Assembly (NCBI GenBank): GCA_001769215.1
Contig: MEOL01000017.1
Location: 62,001 to 126,000 of the forward strand
Source of the DNA: Bacteroidetes bacterium GWF2_41_31
Lineage (GTDB): Bacteria > Bacteroidota > Bacteroidia > Bacteroidales > F082
Direction of reading: 5' to 3'
DNA: 64,000 bases
Shown: piece after piece, positions 15,826-25,651 of the stretch
How the letters are laid out: each line of letters begins with the position of its first letter
How positions within the stretch are numbered: position 1 is the first letter of the stretch
Made by a program: the position numbers and the translations under genes
Notes under the pieces: model-generated
Database searches by the model: none
What the model saw: the letters and a program-made list of their open reading frames with translations, nothing else
What the model was told of the DNA's origin: nothing

Positions 15826-18132
15826 ATGGTTATCAGGAAAAAAGCAAAAATCAAAAAAGGGTATAAAAACAAACCATTTAATAAATGGTTGATTTTCAAA
15901 TATATTATATTGGTTTTTTTAGTGATAGTATCGCTTTTCGCCTTACTTTTTGGTGCTGTTTATATAGGAATTTTTGGTCCGTTGCCCACAAAAACCGATC
16001 TGGAATCCATAAAAAATGAAGAATCTTCACTGATATTGGCCTCTGATGGCAGCGTGATTGGAAGGGTATTTGCCGAAAACCGGACTAATATCCGTTGGGA
16101 TGAAGTGCCAAAACATCTGGTGGATGCATTGGTTTCCACCGAAGACAAACGCTATTTCAGTCATCAGGGAGTGGATGGACGAAGCATTTTAAGGGTACTT
16201 TTTAAGTCGATCCTGTTGGGCGATCGCAATGCGGGCGGCGGCAGTACCTTATCGCAACAACTCATTAAAAATATTTTCGGACGTGATGACCATAGCTTTA
16301 TGTCGATGCCTGTAAATAAAATCAGGGAGTCGATTATTGCGACACGGTTGGAGGAGATGTATTCAAAAGAAGAAATCCTGCTTCTATATTTTAATTCAGT
16401 GCCATTCGGCGAAGAGGTATATGGCATTGAAGTGGCCGCAAGTCGTTATTTTGGCAAACACGCCAAAGGATTGAACACTCAGGAATCAGCCGTCTTGGTG
16501 GGATTGCTTAAGGCCAACACCTATTATAGTCCGCGACTCCATCCCGAAAACGCGCTCAAAAGGAGAAATCAGATACTGGAGCTGATGGCTGACGAAGGTT
16601 ATCTCACTCCTATGGAAAAAGACAGCCTGGAAAAGACACCGCTTGGTTTAAATTATTCCAACCTTCAAATCAATGTCCCGGCAGGTTATTTTGTTCATCA
16701 GGTAAAAAAACAAGCCCGTGAGATTTTAAATAATTTGAAAGATCAAAACCTGAATTACGACCTGGAAAAAGATGGTTTGCGGGTGTACACTACCTTGAAC
16801 ATCGATCTCCAGAAAATGGCGGAGGCCGCCGTTAAAAAACAATTGGCCATCATGCAGCCCCTGCTCGACAAGCAACTTAAACAGGGCAAAGCACGTGCAG
16901 CCTGGTTAAGAAACCAGCCCGACTCCATTAAAAAATCAGCAGCAAACAACAAACCACATCCGATAGAAGTAGTCACCCCTGACGGAGTTAGAACCTTGGA
17001 AATGAACTATGTGGACAGCCTTTGGTATTACACGAGCATGTTACAGGCAGCTGTTTTAATTACCGATCCGGTTACGGGTGAAGTACTTACCTGGATTGGT
17101 GGAAACAATTTTCGCACCCTGCCTTACGATCAGGTATTGGCCAAACGTCAGGCTGCCTCCACTTTTAAACCGCTAATGTACGCTGCTGCGCTCGAAGTGG
17201 GTTATACTCCATGCACCTACCTGGGAAACAGCCAAAAAACCTATGACAATTACGAAAGCTGGTCACCTGAAAATTACGACCATACCAGCAGCGAAGTTAC
17301 GAAGGTGGCACTTTGGTACGCGCTTGCCCATTCGATGAACCTGCCAACAATAGATTTGTATTTTAAAGTAGGGCACGAAGCGCTGCTCAACTTGTGTAAC
17401 CGGCTAAACGTAGAAATTCCACTTCATGAAACACCCTCTTTGGCATTGGGAACCGCAGAACTCTCTTTGCTCGAAATGGTAAAAATCTATGGCACTTTTG
17501 CTCGCAAGGGAGTATTTACAGAAGACTTCATGATGATAAAAAAAATAGAGGATGCCAATGGGCATGTACTGTGGCAGCAACCCGGGTTGAAAACCCGGCA
17601 AATCATCAGTCATGAAATTACGGATGAGTTGACCGCCATGCTACAAACTGCTATCGACAGTGGCACCGGTACCCGAATGAGAACTACTTATGGATTGAAA
17701 TGCGATCTGGCCGGTAAAACCGGAACTGCCCAGAACTATACCGATGCCTGGTTTATGGCTTATACGCCAAAGCTGGTGGTGGGAGTGCGCGTGGGAGCCA
17801 GCGATCCATCCATTCACTTCATCAACGGACTCGGCAGCGGTTCGGCCCTGGCCTTACCAATCGCCGGAACCACCTTACATACCATTGAAAGTGATGCAAA
17901 ATTGAGGGCTGAGTATTTGGTACCGTTTTATATTTCTGCGGATACTACCTCCGATTGTCCCGCTTTTCGCGAAAAGGGTGTGGAGGGCTTTTTTAATCGA
18001 TTGTTCGGAAAAGACCTGAACTCAGAAGATGAGAGGAAAGAGACCCTGAGACAAAACAAGGACCCAGACAAGAAAGACCGCACTAAAGTAGGTCGTTTTT
18101 TCAATCGGTTGTTCAAGGGTAAAAAGAAGTAG
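15826..18132 (+). CDS. mrcA: Penicillin-binding protein 1A (bifunctional glycosyltransferase/transpeptidase)
   Basis: The start at 15826 follows the promoter box and gives 768 residues. After a basic cytoplasmic tail comes one transmembrane helix (about 25-50). The GT51 glycosyltransferase domain shows EDKRYFSHQGVD near residue 106 (catalytic Glu), GGSTLSQQLIKN near 137 and RLEEMYSKEEILLLYFN near 180. The transpeptidase domain has the SxxK serine at about 445 (ASTFKPL), SMN near 503 and KTGT near 631. It polymerises and cross-links peptidoglycan at the inner membrane. The C-terminal tail is basic (KDPDKKDRTKVGRFFNRLFKGKKK) with a duplicated FFNRLFGK/FFNRLFKGK motif. The last 20 bases overlap the convergent glycyl radical enzyme gene. 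Confidence 0.93.
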   Translation: MVIRKKAKIKKGYKNKPFNKWLIFKYIILVFLVIVSLFALLFGAVYIGIFGPLPTKTDLESIKNEESSLILASDGSVIGRVFAENRTNIRWDEVPKHLVDALVSTEDKRYFSHQGVDGRSILRVLFKSILLGDRNAGGGSTLSQQLIKNIFGRDDHSFMSMPVNKIRESIIATRLEEMYSKEEILLLYFNSVPFGEEVYGIEVAASRYFGKHAKGLNTQESAVLVGLLKANTYYSPRLHPENALKRRNQILELMADEGYLTPMEKDSLEKTPLGLNYSNLQINVPAGYFVHQVKKQAREILNNLKDQNLNYDLEKDGLRVYTTLNIDLQKMAEAAVKKQLAIMQPLLDKQLKQGKARAAWLRNQPDSIKKSAANNKPHPIEVVTPDGVRTLEMNYVDSLWYYTSMLQAAVLITDPVTGEVLTWIGGNNFRTLPYDQVLAKRQAASTFKPLMYAAALEVGYTPCTYLGNSQKTYDNYESWSPENYDHTSSEVTKVALWYALAHSMNLPTIDLYFKVGHEALLNLCNRLNVEIPLHETPSLALGTAELSLLEMVKIYGTFARKGVFTEDFMMIKKIEDANGHVLWQQPGLKTRQIISHEITDELTAMLQTAIDSGTGTRMRTTYGLKCDLAGKTGTAQNYTDAWFMAYTPKLVVGVRVGASDPSIHFINGLGSGSALALPIAGTTLHTIESDAKLRAEYLVPFYISADTTSDCPAFREKGVEGFFNRLFGKDLNSEDERKETLRQNKDPDKKDRTKVGRFFNRLFKGKKK

Positions 18133-20488
18133 GTGCTTGCATCGTCCGGGCAATAATCTCTTCCTGTAAGGGTTCGCTCAGGTGATTGAAGTAATCGCTG
18201 TAACCCGCTACACGTACAATCAAATCTTTATGATTTTCTGGATGCAACTGTGCTTCACGCAAGGTTTTGGCTGTCACCACGTTAAATTGTATATGGTGCC
18301 CATCCATCCTGAAATACGAACGGACCAGGTGCAACACCACGTCTTTGCCTTTGTCGGAAGTAAATAAATCCGGATTAAATTTTTGATTGAGGAGCGTCCC
18401 TCCTGCTTTCAGGTGATCGATCTTAGCCGCCGAACAAATCACCGCCGTAGGACCATTGCGATCGGCACCCTGTACAGGCGAAATGCCTTCCGAAATGGGC
18501 TTGTAAGCCAGCCTACCGTCGGGAGTAGCTCCGGTTACACTTCCAAAATACACATGCGATGTGGTGGGTAACATATTGATGCGGTAATGTCCGCCTTTGG
18601 TGGTAGGCCTTCCATCCACAGCATCATGGAACAGATTAAAAACAAGGGTGGCTTGTTCATCGGCATAATCGTCATCGTTGCCATATTTGGGTGTATGGTT
18701 AAGCAAGGTATTTCGCATGGTCTCCATGTGCTCAAAATTCAGTCGGGTAGCCTCCAGCAGGTTCTTCATGGTAATACTTTTCTTTTCAAATACATGATAC
18801 CGGATGCTGGTGAGGATATCTGTTATACTACCCAAACCCACTCCCTGAATGTAGCTCGTGTTGTATCGGGCACCGCCGTTGTTATAATCTTTGCCGTTGA
18901 CAATGCAATCATCAATCACCAGCGACAAAAATGGAACAGGGATGTTTTCGGCAAAGATGCGATCGATGAGGTTGTTGCCTTTTATTTTGATGTTAATGAA
19001 ATGACGGAGCTGACGATCGAATGCCCGGATGAATTCATCAAATGATCTCATCTCTTCAGCGCGACCGGTATCCGGTCCAATGGTTTTCCCCGTTATCGGA
19101 TCAACTCCATTGTGCAGGGTTACTTCCAACACTTTTACCAGGTTAAAATAGCCTGTGAGGATATAGCATTCCGTCCCAAAGGCACCTGTTTCAACGCAAC
19201 CGCTGGCACCACCATTTCGTGCATCTTCCAGACTTTTTCCCTGGTTGAGCAATTCCTGTACAATGGCATCGGTATTGAAAATGGACGGTTGGCCAAAACC
19301 TGTTCCAATAATTTGTGCTGCCCGTCTGATAAACCGGTCTGGGTTTTTCTTGCTCACCTGGATCATGGAACTGGGTTGCAATAGGCGCATCTCTTCAACT
19401 ACATCAAGAATGAGGTAGGACAATTCGTTGACGGCATCGCTGCCATCGGATTTAACACCGCCCAGGTTGATGAGGGCAAAATCGGTATAAGTGCTGCTTT
19501 CCTTGGCTGTAATTCCAATTTTTGGCGGGGCCGGGTGGTTATTGAATTTTACCCAAAAGGAGGATAACAATTCTTTGGCACGATCTACAGTAAGGGTTCC
19601 TGCGGTCGTTTCACGCACATAAAACGGATACAAATGTTGGTCGAGGCGGCCGGGGTTAAAACTGTCCCATGGATTGACTTCAGAAATCACACCCAGGTGG
19701 ATAAACCAATAATGCTGCAAAGCTTCGTGAAAGGTGGTGGGCGCATGTGCCGGAACCTGCTTGCAAATTTGGGCCATTTCCATGAGCTCAATTTTCCTGT
19801 CCTCCTCAGGTTCCTGGTTGGCCAGGTGGACCAGAAAATCATGGTTTCGCTGTGCATAAAGCATGATGGAATCGGCAGCTACTTCCATGGCTTTGAGTTC
19901 TTCATGCTTACTGTATGCTTCCGTGTCATGATAATAGTCCAGGCTTTGAATGGATTTCGAAATTTCCATTTTCAGGTCCAGAAATCCTTTATGGAACATT
20001 TTATTTCCCAAAACCGTATGCCCGGGGGCACGCTGTTCCTGAAACTCGGTAAAGATACCGGCTTCGTAGGCGGCCAACCACTCCTTGTCAAGGTTGGCGA
20101 ATATTTTATCCCGGTTGGAGCTGCCTTGCCAGAAAGGAATAATCTCTTCTGCATAAACTATTCGCATAGCTTCATCGCTCTTGTACGAAACTTTCGAACG
20201 GTTGTGGAGGGTTTCCAAATCCTCCAGACTGTGAACGGTGATTTCGGGATAGGTTGGAACCGCTTTAGGTGCTGGTCCACGTTCGCCAATGATGAGTTCT
20301 CCATGGTTGTAGCACAGACCTTTGTGCGCCATAAAATGATAAAACGCCTGTGCCCGGCGCATGGGTACCGAAACCTGGCGGGAATGGCTACTTTTATAAT
20401 ATTCCGTAATTAATTGGGCACGCTCCACTGACAACGATGGAATAGCTTCGCGGCTTTGCTTTCTGATTTGGGCAATACGGTTATTCAT
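18113..20488 (-). CDS. hypD: Glycyl radical enzyme, trans-4-hydroxyproline-dehydratase (HypD)-like
   Basis: This 791-residue enzyme has the thiyl cysteine C431 and base E433 in GCVETGAFG, and the C-terminal glycyl radical motif RVAGYSDYF with G762. Pocket residues that I recall from HypD also appear: H157 in APGHTV, D275 in NPWDSFNPG, F337 in SSTYTDF, Y447 in LTGYFN and the MLPTTSHVYFG strand. HypD removes water from trans-4-hydroxy-L-proline to give pyrroline-5-carboxylate. Overall resemblance to HypD from memory is high along the whole length. No pyrroline-5-carboxylate reductase gene lies nearby, so the physiological route is not confirmed here, and a related substrate is possible. The gene follows its activase by 21 bases. 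Such enzymes are oxygen-sensitive, implying anaerobic growth. Confidence 0.85.
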   Translation of the reverse strand: MNNRIAQIRKQSREAIPSLSVERAQLITEYYKSSHSRQVSVPMRRAQAFYHFMAHKGLCYNHGELIIGERGPAPKAVPTYPEITVHSLEDLETLHNRSKVSYKSDEAMRIVYAEEIIPFWQGSSNRDKIFANLDKEWLAAYEAGIFTEFQEQRAPGHTVLGNKMFHKGFLDLKMEISKSIQSLDYYHDTEAYSKHEELKAMEVAADSIMLYAQRNHDFLVHLANQEPEEDRKIELMEMAQICKQVPAHAPTTFHEALQHYWFIHLGVISEVNPWDSFNPGRLDQHLYPFYVRETTAGTLTVDRAKELLSSFWVKFNNHPAPPKIGITAKESSTYTDFALINLGGVKSDGSDAVNELSYLILDVVEEMRLLQPSSMIQVSKKNPDRFIRRAAQIIGTGFGQPSIFNTDAIVQELLNQGKSLEDARNGGASGCVETGAFGTECYILTGYFNLVKVLEVTLHNGVDPITGKTIGPDTGRAEEMRSFDEFIRAFDRQLRHFINIKIKGNNLIDRIFAENIPVPFLSLVIDDCIVNGKDYNNGGARYNTSYIQGVGLGSITDILTSIRYHVFEKKSITMKNLLEATRLNFEHMETMRNTLLNHTPKYGNDDDYADEQATLVFNLFHDAVDGRPTTKGGHYRINMLPTTSHVYFGSVTGATPDGRLAYKPISEGISPVQGADRNGPTAVICSAAKIDHLKAGGTLLNQKFNPDLFTSDKGKDVVLHLVRSYFRMDGHHIQFNVVTAKTLREAQLHPENHKDLIVRVAGYSDYFNHLSEPLQEEIIARTMQAPTSFYP

Positions 20489-20509
20489 AATGTGTGTGTT
20501 TTGAGGTTT

Positions 20510-21307
20510 TTATCCTCCAATAGTTACATAATATCCTTCATTTTCGAATAATTGTTTAACTGTGGCCAAGGACTCCTTCACAGGTTCTTCAATATCCTGC
20601 ATGGTGTGATAAGGCATTTGGAAGTGTGCATATTTATGACTTCCAAGCTTGTGGTAGGGCAGTAAACTGATTCGTGGTTTATTATTTAATTTGGCAAGAA
20701 GGCCCAGATATTTCAACAAGTCAGCTTCATCATCGTTGATGGTGGGAATATACGGAATGCGGATCCATATATCCTTATTGATTGAATCCAATAAATAAAG
20801 ATTTTTTAAAATTTTAGCGTTTCCAACTCCGGTATAATAGAGATGTTTTTCATTGTCCGGATGCTTAAGATCGTACAAAAAAAGATCTGTAAAAGGAGCT
20901 ATTTTTTCCAGAGTTTCCCATGCGGCATAACCTGTAGTATCAACGCAGGTGTGAATCTCATGTTTGTGGCATTGTTGCAACATTTGAAGTAAAAAACCGT
21001 GCTGCATCAAGGGTTCTCCGCCTGAAAAAGTAACACCACCGCCACTTTCTTCATAGAGGATGCGGTCGCGTAAAATGGATGTCATCAAGTCAACAGCCGA
21101 TATTTCGCGTCCAATAGTTTCAGTATCTTCAACAGAAACCCCATTGATAACCTCACTTACTTTTGTACAAATGATCCTTTTCGACCGGCTTTCGGGATTG
21201 TGACACCAATGGCAGCTCAGCGGGCAACCTTTTAAAAAAACCGTTTGACGGATGCCCGGGCCATCATGCAGAGCCAGGCGTTTGATGTCGAAAATAACTC
21301 CTTTCAT
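20510..21307 (-). CDS. Glycyl-radical-enzyme activating radical SAM protein, short form
   Basis: The 265 residues carry C28-x3-C32-x2-C35 (GCPLSCHWC), the radical SAM cluster motif, and SGGEPL for SAM binding. The HDGPGIRQTVFLKGCPLSC opening is diagnostic of glycyl radical activases. Most activases of the HypD/choline-lyase group contain a cysteine-rich two-cluster ferredoxin insert after the CX3CX2C motif. Here that place holds a short segment (RIICTKVSEVINGVSVEDTE) without the cysteines, as in PFL activase. It lies upstream of the glycyl radical enzyme on the same strand and should install its G762 radical. Its promoter (TTG-N19-TAATTTTG) is five bases from the ATG, predicting an almost leaderless mRNA. 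Confidence 0.88.
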   Translation of the reverse strand: MKGVIFDIKRLALHDGPGIRQTVFLKGCPLSCHWCHNPESRSKRIICTKVSEVINGVSVEDTETIGREISAVDLMTSILRDRILYEESGGGVTFSGGEPLMQHGFLLQMLQQCHKHEIHTCVDTTGYAAWETLEKIAPFTDLFLYDLKHPDNEKHLYYTGVGNAKILKNLYLLDSINKDIWIRIPYIPTINDDEADLLKYLGLLAKLNNKPRISLLPYHKLGSHKYAHFQMPYHTMQDIEEPVKESLATVKQLFENEGYYVTIGG

Positions 21308-21312
21308 TGTAA

Positions 21313-21342
21313 CAAAATTATGAAAATATTGATATCCGACAA
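21313..21342 (-). promoter_or_regulatory. Bacteroidetes-type promoter of the activase-glycyl radical enzyme operon
   Basis: On the minus strand TTG (21342-21340), a 19-base spacer and TAATTTTG (21320-21313) match the TTTG/TAnnTTTG consensus. Only five bases separate the -7 box from the ATG at 21307, so the transcript should start at or next to the start codon. Confidence 0.6.
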
Positions 21343-21509
21343 TGGTTTCTTATCAACGATGAGGTGGTTTGCTACATTTTATAAGAAGTTTCAACAAACC
21401 ATATCAAAATGAATAAAACCACTTTGCTAATTCCATTATACCCGCATTCTAAATTGTTAATAATTTCACAATAAAACCCCCAAATCTCTTATCACCTTTA
21501 TTTTTGTTT

Positions 21510-21517
21510 TAATTTTG
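21510..21517 (+). promoter_or_regulatory. Putative -7 promoter box (TAATTTTG) for mutA
   Basis: An exact TAnnTTTG match 22 bases before the mutA ATG. No clear -33 TTG is seen at 19-20 bases. Confidence 0.45.
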
Positions 21518-21539
21518 CGCTGTTTTAAATATTAAAAGC

Positions 21540-23411
21540 ATGGAGAAAGAAACACTTTTCAGTCAGTTTCCGCCCATTACTACGGAAGCATGGAAGGAAA
21601 AGATTATCAAGGACCTGAAAGGCGCCGACTACGACCGAAAACTCACCTGGAAAACCAGCGAAGGATTTACCGTGCAGCCTTTTTACCGTGAAGAGAACCT
21701 GGCCGATCTTCCACACATGAAAGCTGTTCCGGGCCATTTTCCCTATGTGCGTGGTAATCGTGAAGAACAAAATACCTGGCTTGTCAGACAGGATATTCAG
21801 GTGGAAGATGTGGCCTCAGCCAATGCAAAAGCCCTGGACATAAAACTAAAAGGCATCGACTCATTGGGGTTTATTTTTAATTGCGATGCCAACCCCGATG
21901 AAAAGGAAGTAGAAACCCTGTTGCAAAACATCCGCCTCGATTTGATGGAAGTCAACTTTCGTACCCATCAGCCACTCAACATGGTGAAAATGATCGACTC
22001 ATTGGCCAAAAAATACAACCGCGACCTTGAAAACATAAAGGGCTCAGTAATTTACGATCCCATTGGCACCTATACTACCTGCGGAAAGTATATTCATTCT
22101 TTTGAAGAAGATATGAGTCAGTTGGTGGAAATGCACCAGGCTACCAGGCATCTCCCGAATTTTCAATACCTGACCATAAAGGGACTTTTGTTTAACAATG
22201 CAGGTGCCGGAACGGTAAGTGAACTGGGCTTTATGCTGGCTTTAGGAGCCGAATACCTGACCTACCTTACCGGTAAAGGGCTCGACATTGATGAAGTAGC
22301 ACCGCACATCCGATTCCATATGGCCGTTGGTTCAGATTATTTCATGGAAATAGCCAAATTCAGGGCAGCCCGCTATCTATGGGCCAAAATCGTAAATGCT
22401 TATGGCTTAAACAACGCGGCCAACGCAAAGATGCACATCCATTGTTCCAACTCCTCCTGGAACAAAACCGTTTATGACCCATATGTAAACATGTTGCGCA
22501 CCACCACCGAAAGCATGTCGGCCATATTGGGAGGCGTCGATTCACTTACCGTGTTGCCTTTTAATGCTGTTTACGAAACCGAAACCGATTTCTCGGAGCG
22601 CATTGCCCGCAACCAGCAACTCATCCTGAAAGGTGAGTCGTATTTCGACAAAATTGCCGACCCGGCTGCAGGGTCGTATTATATCGAAACCCTTACCCAC
22701 GAACTCATTCAGAATGCGTGGAAATTGTTCCTCGAAGTTGATGAGCAAGGTGGATACCTGGAAGCCTTGAAAAAAGGAAGCATCCAGGAAAAAGTGAAAG
22801 CCGAAGCTCAAAAGAAAGACATGGACATTGCTTTCCGCAGAAAATCAATCTTGGGAACCAACCAATATCCAAACACCAATGAGCAAATCCAGGCACTTCC
22901 CATCAATAAAATGGTGGAGATTGAAACCGGGATCGAAACGTTGAAACCCTATCGCGGGGCCGAACAGCTTGAAAAACTCCGCTTTGCCACCGATGAATTT
23001 GCCAGAAAAGAACACCGGCCGGTGGTATGGATGTTTACTTATGGCAACCTGGCCATGCAAAAAGCAAGGTCACAGTTTGCAGGTAACTTTTTCGGTTGTG
23101 CCGGATACCAGATTGTCGACAACAACGGATTCTCTACTGTGGATCAGGGCATTGAAGCCGCCAGACAGGCGAAACCGGAAATTGTGGTGATCTGTAGCAG
23201 TGATGAAGAATATGCTACCATAGCACAACCTATTTTTAAGGCCTTGAATAAAGAATCTATTGTGGTATTGGCCGGTTACCCAACCGATTTGGTTGAATCG
23301 TTGCAAGCCATCGGAATGAAGCATTTTATTCATGTAAAGAGTAACTTGCTGGAACAACTATCCGAATTTCAAACACTTATCGGAATTCAAAATAACCAGT
23401 ACCAGCAATAA
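21540..23411 (+). CDS. mutA: Methylmalonyl-CoA mutase small (beta) subunit
   Basis: This 623-residue subunit of the heterodimeric mutase has the TIM-barrel-like N-terminal domain (GGVDSLTVLPFNAVYETE; DPAAGSYYIETLTHEL). Its C-terminal flavodoxin-like domain lacks the DxHxxG cobalamin motif, as expected for the non-catalytic subunit. With MutB it interconverts succinyl-CoA and (R)-methylmalonyl-CoA with adenosylcobalamin, a key reaction in propionate formation or use. mutB starts 12 bases downstream. The start codon fits a normal leader after the -7 box at 21510. Confidence 0.93.
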   Translation: MEKETLFSQFPPITTEAWKEKIIKDLKGADYDRKLTWKTSEGFTVQPFYREENLADLPHMKAVPGHFPYVRGNREEQNTWLVRQDIQVEDVASANAKALDIKLKGIDSLGFIFNCDANPDEKEVETLLQNIRLDLMEVNFRTHQPLNMVKMIDSLAKKYNRDLENIKGSVIYDPIGTYTTCGKYIHSFEEDMSQLVEMHQATRHLPNFQYLTIKGLLFNNAGAGTVSELGFMLALGAEYLTYLTGKGLDIDEVAPHIRFHMAVGSDYFMEIAKFRAARYLWAKIVNAYGLNNAANAKMHIHCSNSSWNKTVYDPYVNMLRTTTESMSAILGGVDSLTVLPFNAVYETETDFSERIARNQQLILKGESYFDKIADPAAGSYYIETLTHELIQNAWKLFLEVDEQGGYLEALKKGSIQEKVKAEAQKKDMDIAFRRKSILGTNQYPNTNEQIQALPINKMVEIETGIETLKPYRGAEQLEKLRFATDEFARKEHRPVVWMFTYGNLAMQKARSQFAGNFFGCAGYQIVDNNGFSTVDQGIEAARQAKPEIVVICSSDEEYATIAQPIFKALNKESIVVLAGYPTDLVESLQAIGMKHFIHVKSNLLEQLSEFQTLIGIQNNQYQQ

Positions 23412-23423
23412 AAAAGTTGACCA

Positions 23424-25562
23424 ATGAAACCGAATTTTAAACAGTTCAATATAAACAACAACCCGGCTGTTCGCGAGGAAGTCCATCACAGCAAAAATGC
23501 TGTGTGGGAAACACCGGAGCACATCGATGTGAAACCAGCCTACACTGCTGCTGATTTGAAGGGGATGCCTCATTTGAATTATGCTGCCGGTATTCCACCG
23601 TTTTTACGCGGACCTTATTCAACTATGTATGTCACCCGTCCATGGACCATCAGGCAATATGCCGGCTTTTCCACAGCCGAAGAATCCAACGCGTTTTACC
23701 GCAGGAATCTGGCAGCAGGCCAGAAAGGACTTTCCGTGGCTTTCGACCTGGCTACACACCGGGGTTACGACTCCGATCACGAGCGTGTTGTGGGAGACGT
23801 AGGAAAAGCAGGTGTGGCCATCGATTCCATCCTCGACATGGAAATCCTGTTCGATCAGATTCCTTTGAATAAGATTTCTGTTTCCATGACCATGAATGGT
23901 GCCGTATTGCCCGTTTTGGCCTTTTATATAGTAACGGCACTCGAACAGGGTGCCAAACTGGATGAATTGGAAGGAACCATCCAAAACGATATTCTGAAGG
24001 AATTCATGGTGCGCAATACTTACATCTATCCTCCAGAGCCATCCATGCGGATTATCTCCGATATTTTCGAATACACGGCAAAAAAAATGCCCAAGTTCAA
24101 CTCGATTTCTATTTCGGGATACCACATTCAGGAAGCCGGGGCTACCGCCGACATTGAACTGGCCTATACTCTGGCCGATGGACTCGATTACATCCGTACC
24201 GGACTTAAATCAGGACTGAAAATCGACGAGTTCGCTCCGCGATTGAGCTTTTTCTGGGGGTCGGGCATGAACCATTTTATGGAAATAGCCAAACTCCGTG
24301 CCGGACGTATGTTGTGGGCTAAGATTGTAAAACAATTCGATCCCAAACTCGAAAAATCCATGGCGTTGCGCACCCATACCCAAACTTCAGGCTGGAGTTT
24401 AACCGAGCAGGATCCGTACAACAACGTGGCCCGTACTTGCGTGGAAGCTTTGGGCGCCGTTTTAGGCCACACCCAGAGTTTGCATACCAATGCATTGGAT
24501 GAAGCCATCGCTTTGCCTACCGATTTTTCTGCCCGTATTGCACGTAACACGCAGATTTACTTGCAGGAAGAAACCGAAATCTGTCGTTCGCTGGATCCCT
24601 GGGCCGGTTCCTACTACGTGGAAACCCTCACCCATGAGTTGGCCGAACGCGCCTGGAAGCTCATCGAAGAGGTGGAAGAAATGGGCGGCATGTCGAAAGC
24701 CATTGAAACAGGATTGCCCAAAATGCGCATCGAAGAGGCTTCTGCACGTAAACAGGCCCGCATTGATTCGCACAAAGATGTGATCGTAGGGATTAATAAA
24801 TACAAGCTTGATAAACAGGATCCCATCGAAACGCTTGAAATTGACAATACCGCCGTGCGTGAATCACAAATTGCACGTTTGAAAAAATTGCGGGCCAACC
24901 GCGATGAGGCATCTGTTCAGATATGTTTGAATAATATTACCAAAGCCAGTGAAACAGGTGAAGGTAATTTACTTGAATTGGCAGTAGAAGCTGCAAAAAA
25001 CCGTGCCAGTCTCGGAGAAATTTCGTATGCTTGCGAAAAAATAATGGGAAGGTATAAAGCTGTGATCAGATCTATTTCAGGAGTATATGCTGCCGAAGCC
25101 GGCGACGACTCTTCCTTCAAAAAAGCACGTGAACTGACCGACAAGTTTGCAGAGCTGGAAGGCAGGAGACCGCGTATTATGATTGCCAAGATGGGCCAGG
25201 ATGGCCACGACCGTGGAGCCAAAGTGGTGGCCACAGGCTATGCCGACCTGGGCTTTGATGTGGACATCGGGCCCTTGTTCCAGACACCCGCTGAAGCAGC
25301 CCGCCAGGCTATTGAAAATGATGTACATATTTTGGGTGTATCAAGTCTGGCTGCAGGTCATAAAACGCTGGTGCCCCAGGTAATCGAAGAGCTTAAAAAA
25401 CTCGGTCGCGAAGACATCATGGTGATTGTTGGTGGTGTAATACCCACTCAGGATTATCAATTTTTGTTTGATGCCGGAGTTGTGGCCGTCTTCGGTCCCG
25501 GAACCGTTATTTCCGAAGCCGGTATTCAGATGCTGAATTTGCTGATGGAGGCGAGGAAGTAG
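23424..25562 (+). CDS. mutB: Methylmalonyl-CoA mutase large (alpha) subunit
   Basis: This 712-residue catalytic subunit carries the cobalamin-binding motif D593-G-H595-D-R-G ([13 protein letters not shown]), where H595 is the lower axial cobalt ligand. The barrel shows [28 protein letters not shown] near residue 60 and [14 protein letters not shown] near 230, both hallmark substrate-site stretches. The length is that of the family. It forms the active heterodimer with MutA. No epimerase or MeaB chaperone gene lies in the window. A strong hairpin terminator at 25596-25635 closes the operon. Confidence 0.95.
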   Translation: MKPNFKQFNINNNPAVREEVHHSKNAVWETPEHIDVKPAYTAADLKGMPHLNYAAGIPPFLRGPYSTMYVTRPWTIRQYAGFSTAEESNAFYRRNLAAGQKGLSVAFDLATHRGYDSDHERVVGDVGKAGVAIDSILDMEILFDQIPLNKISVSMTMNGAVLPVLAFYIVTALEQGAKLDELEGTIQNDILKEFMVRNTYIYPPEPSMRIISDIFEYTAKKMPKFNSISISGYHIQEAGATADIELAYTLADGLDYIRTGLKSGLKIDEFAPRLSFFWGSGMNHFMEIAKLRAGRMLWAKIVKQFDPKLEKSMALRTHTQTSGWSLTEQDPYNNVARTCVEALGAVLGHTQSLHTNALDEAIALPTDFSARIARNTQIYLQEETEICRSLDPWAGSYYVETLTHELAERAWKLIEEVEEMGGMSKAIETGLPKMRIEEASARKQARIDSHKDVIVGINKYKLDKQDPIETLEIDNTAVRESQIARLKKLRANRDEASVQICLNNITKASETGEGNLLELAVEAAKNRASLGEISYACEKIMGRYKAVIRSISGVYAAEAGDDSSFKKARELTDKFAELEGRRPRIMIAKMGQDGHDRGAKVVATGYADLGFDVDIGPLFQTPAEAARQAIENDVHILGVSSLAAGHKTLVPQVIEELKKLGREDIMVIVGGVIPTQDYQFLFDAGVVAVFGPGTVISEAGIQMLNLLMEARK

Positions 25563-25595
25563 CCCGCAAACCAGTTCAATATTCTTAAAAACAAG

Positions 25596-25635
25596 AGTGC
25601 CAACGAACCTGATCAGGTTTGTTGGCACTTTTTTT
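25596..25635 (+). terminator. Strong rho-independent terminator after mutB
   Basis: AGTGCCAAC pairs with GTTGGCACT, with an inner AACCTGATCAGGTT palindrome, and a run of seven T follows. It lies between convergent genes. Confidence 0.85.
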
Positions 25636-25651
25636 AAACCGCAATTATCAA

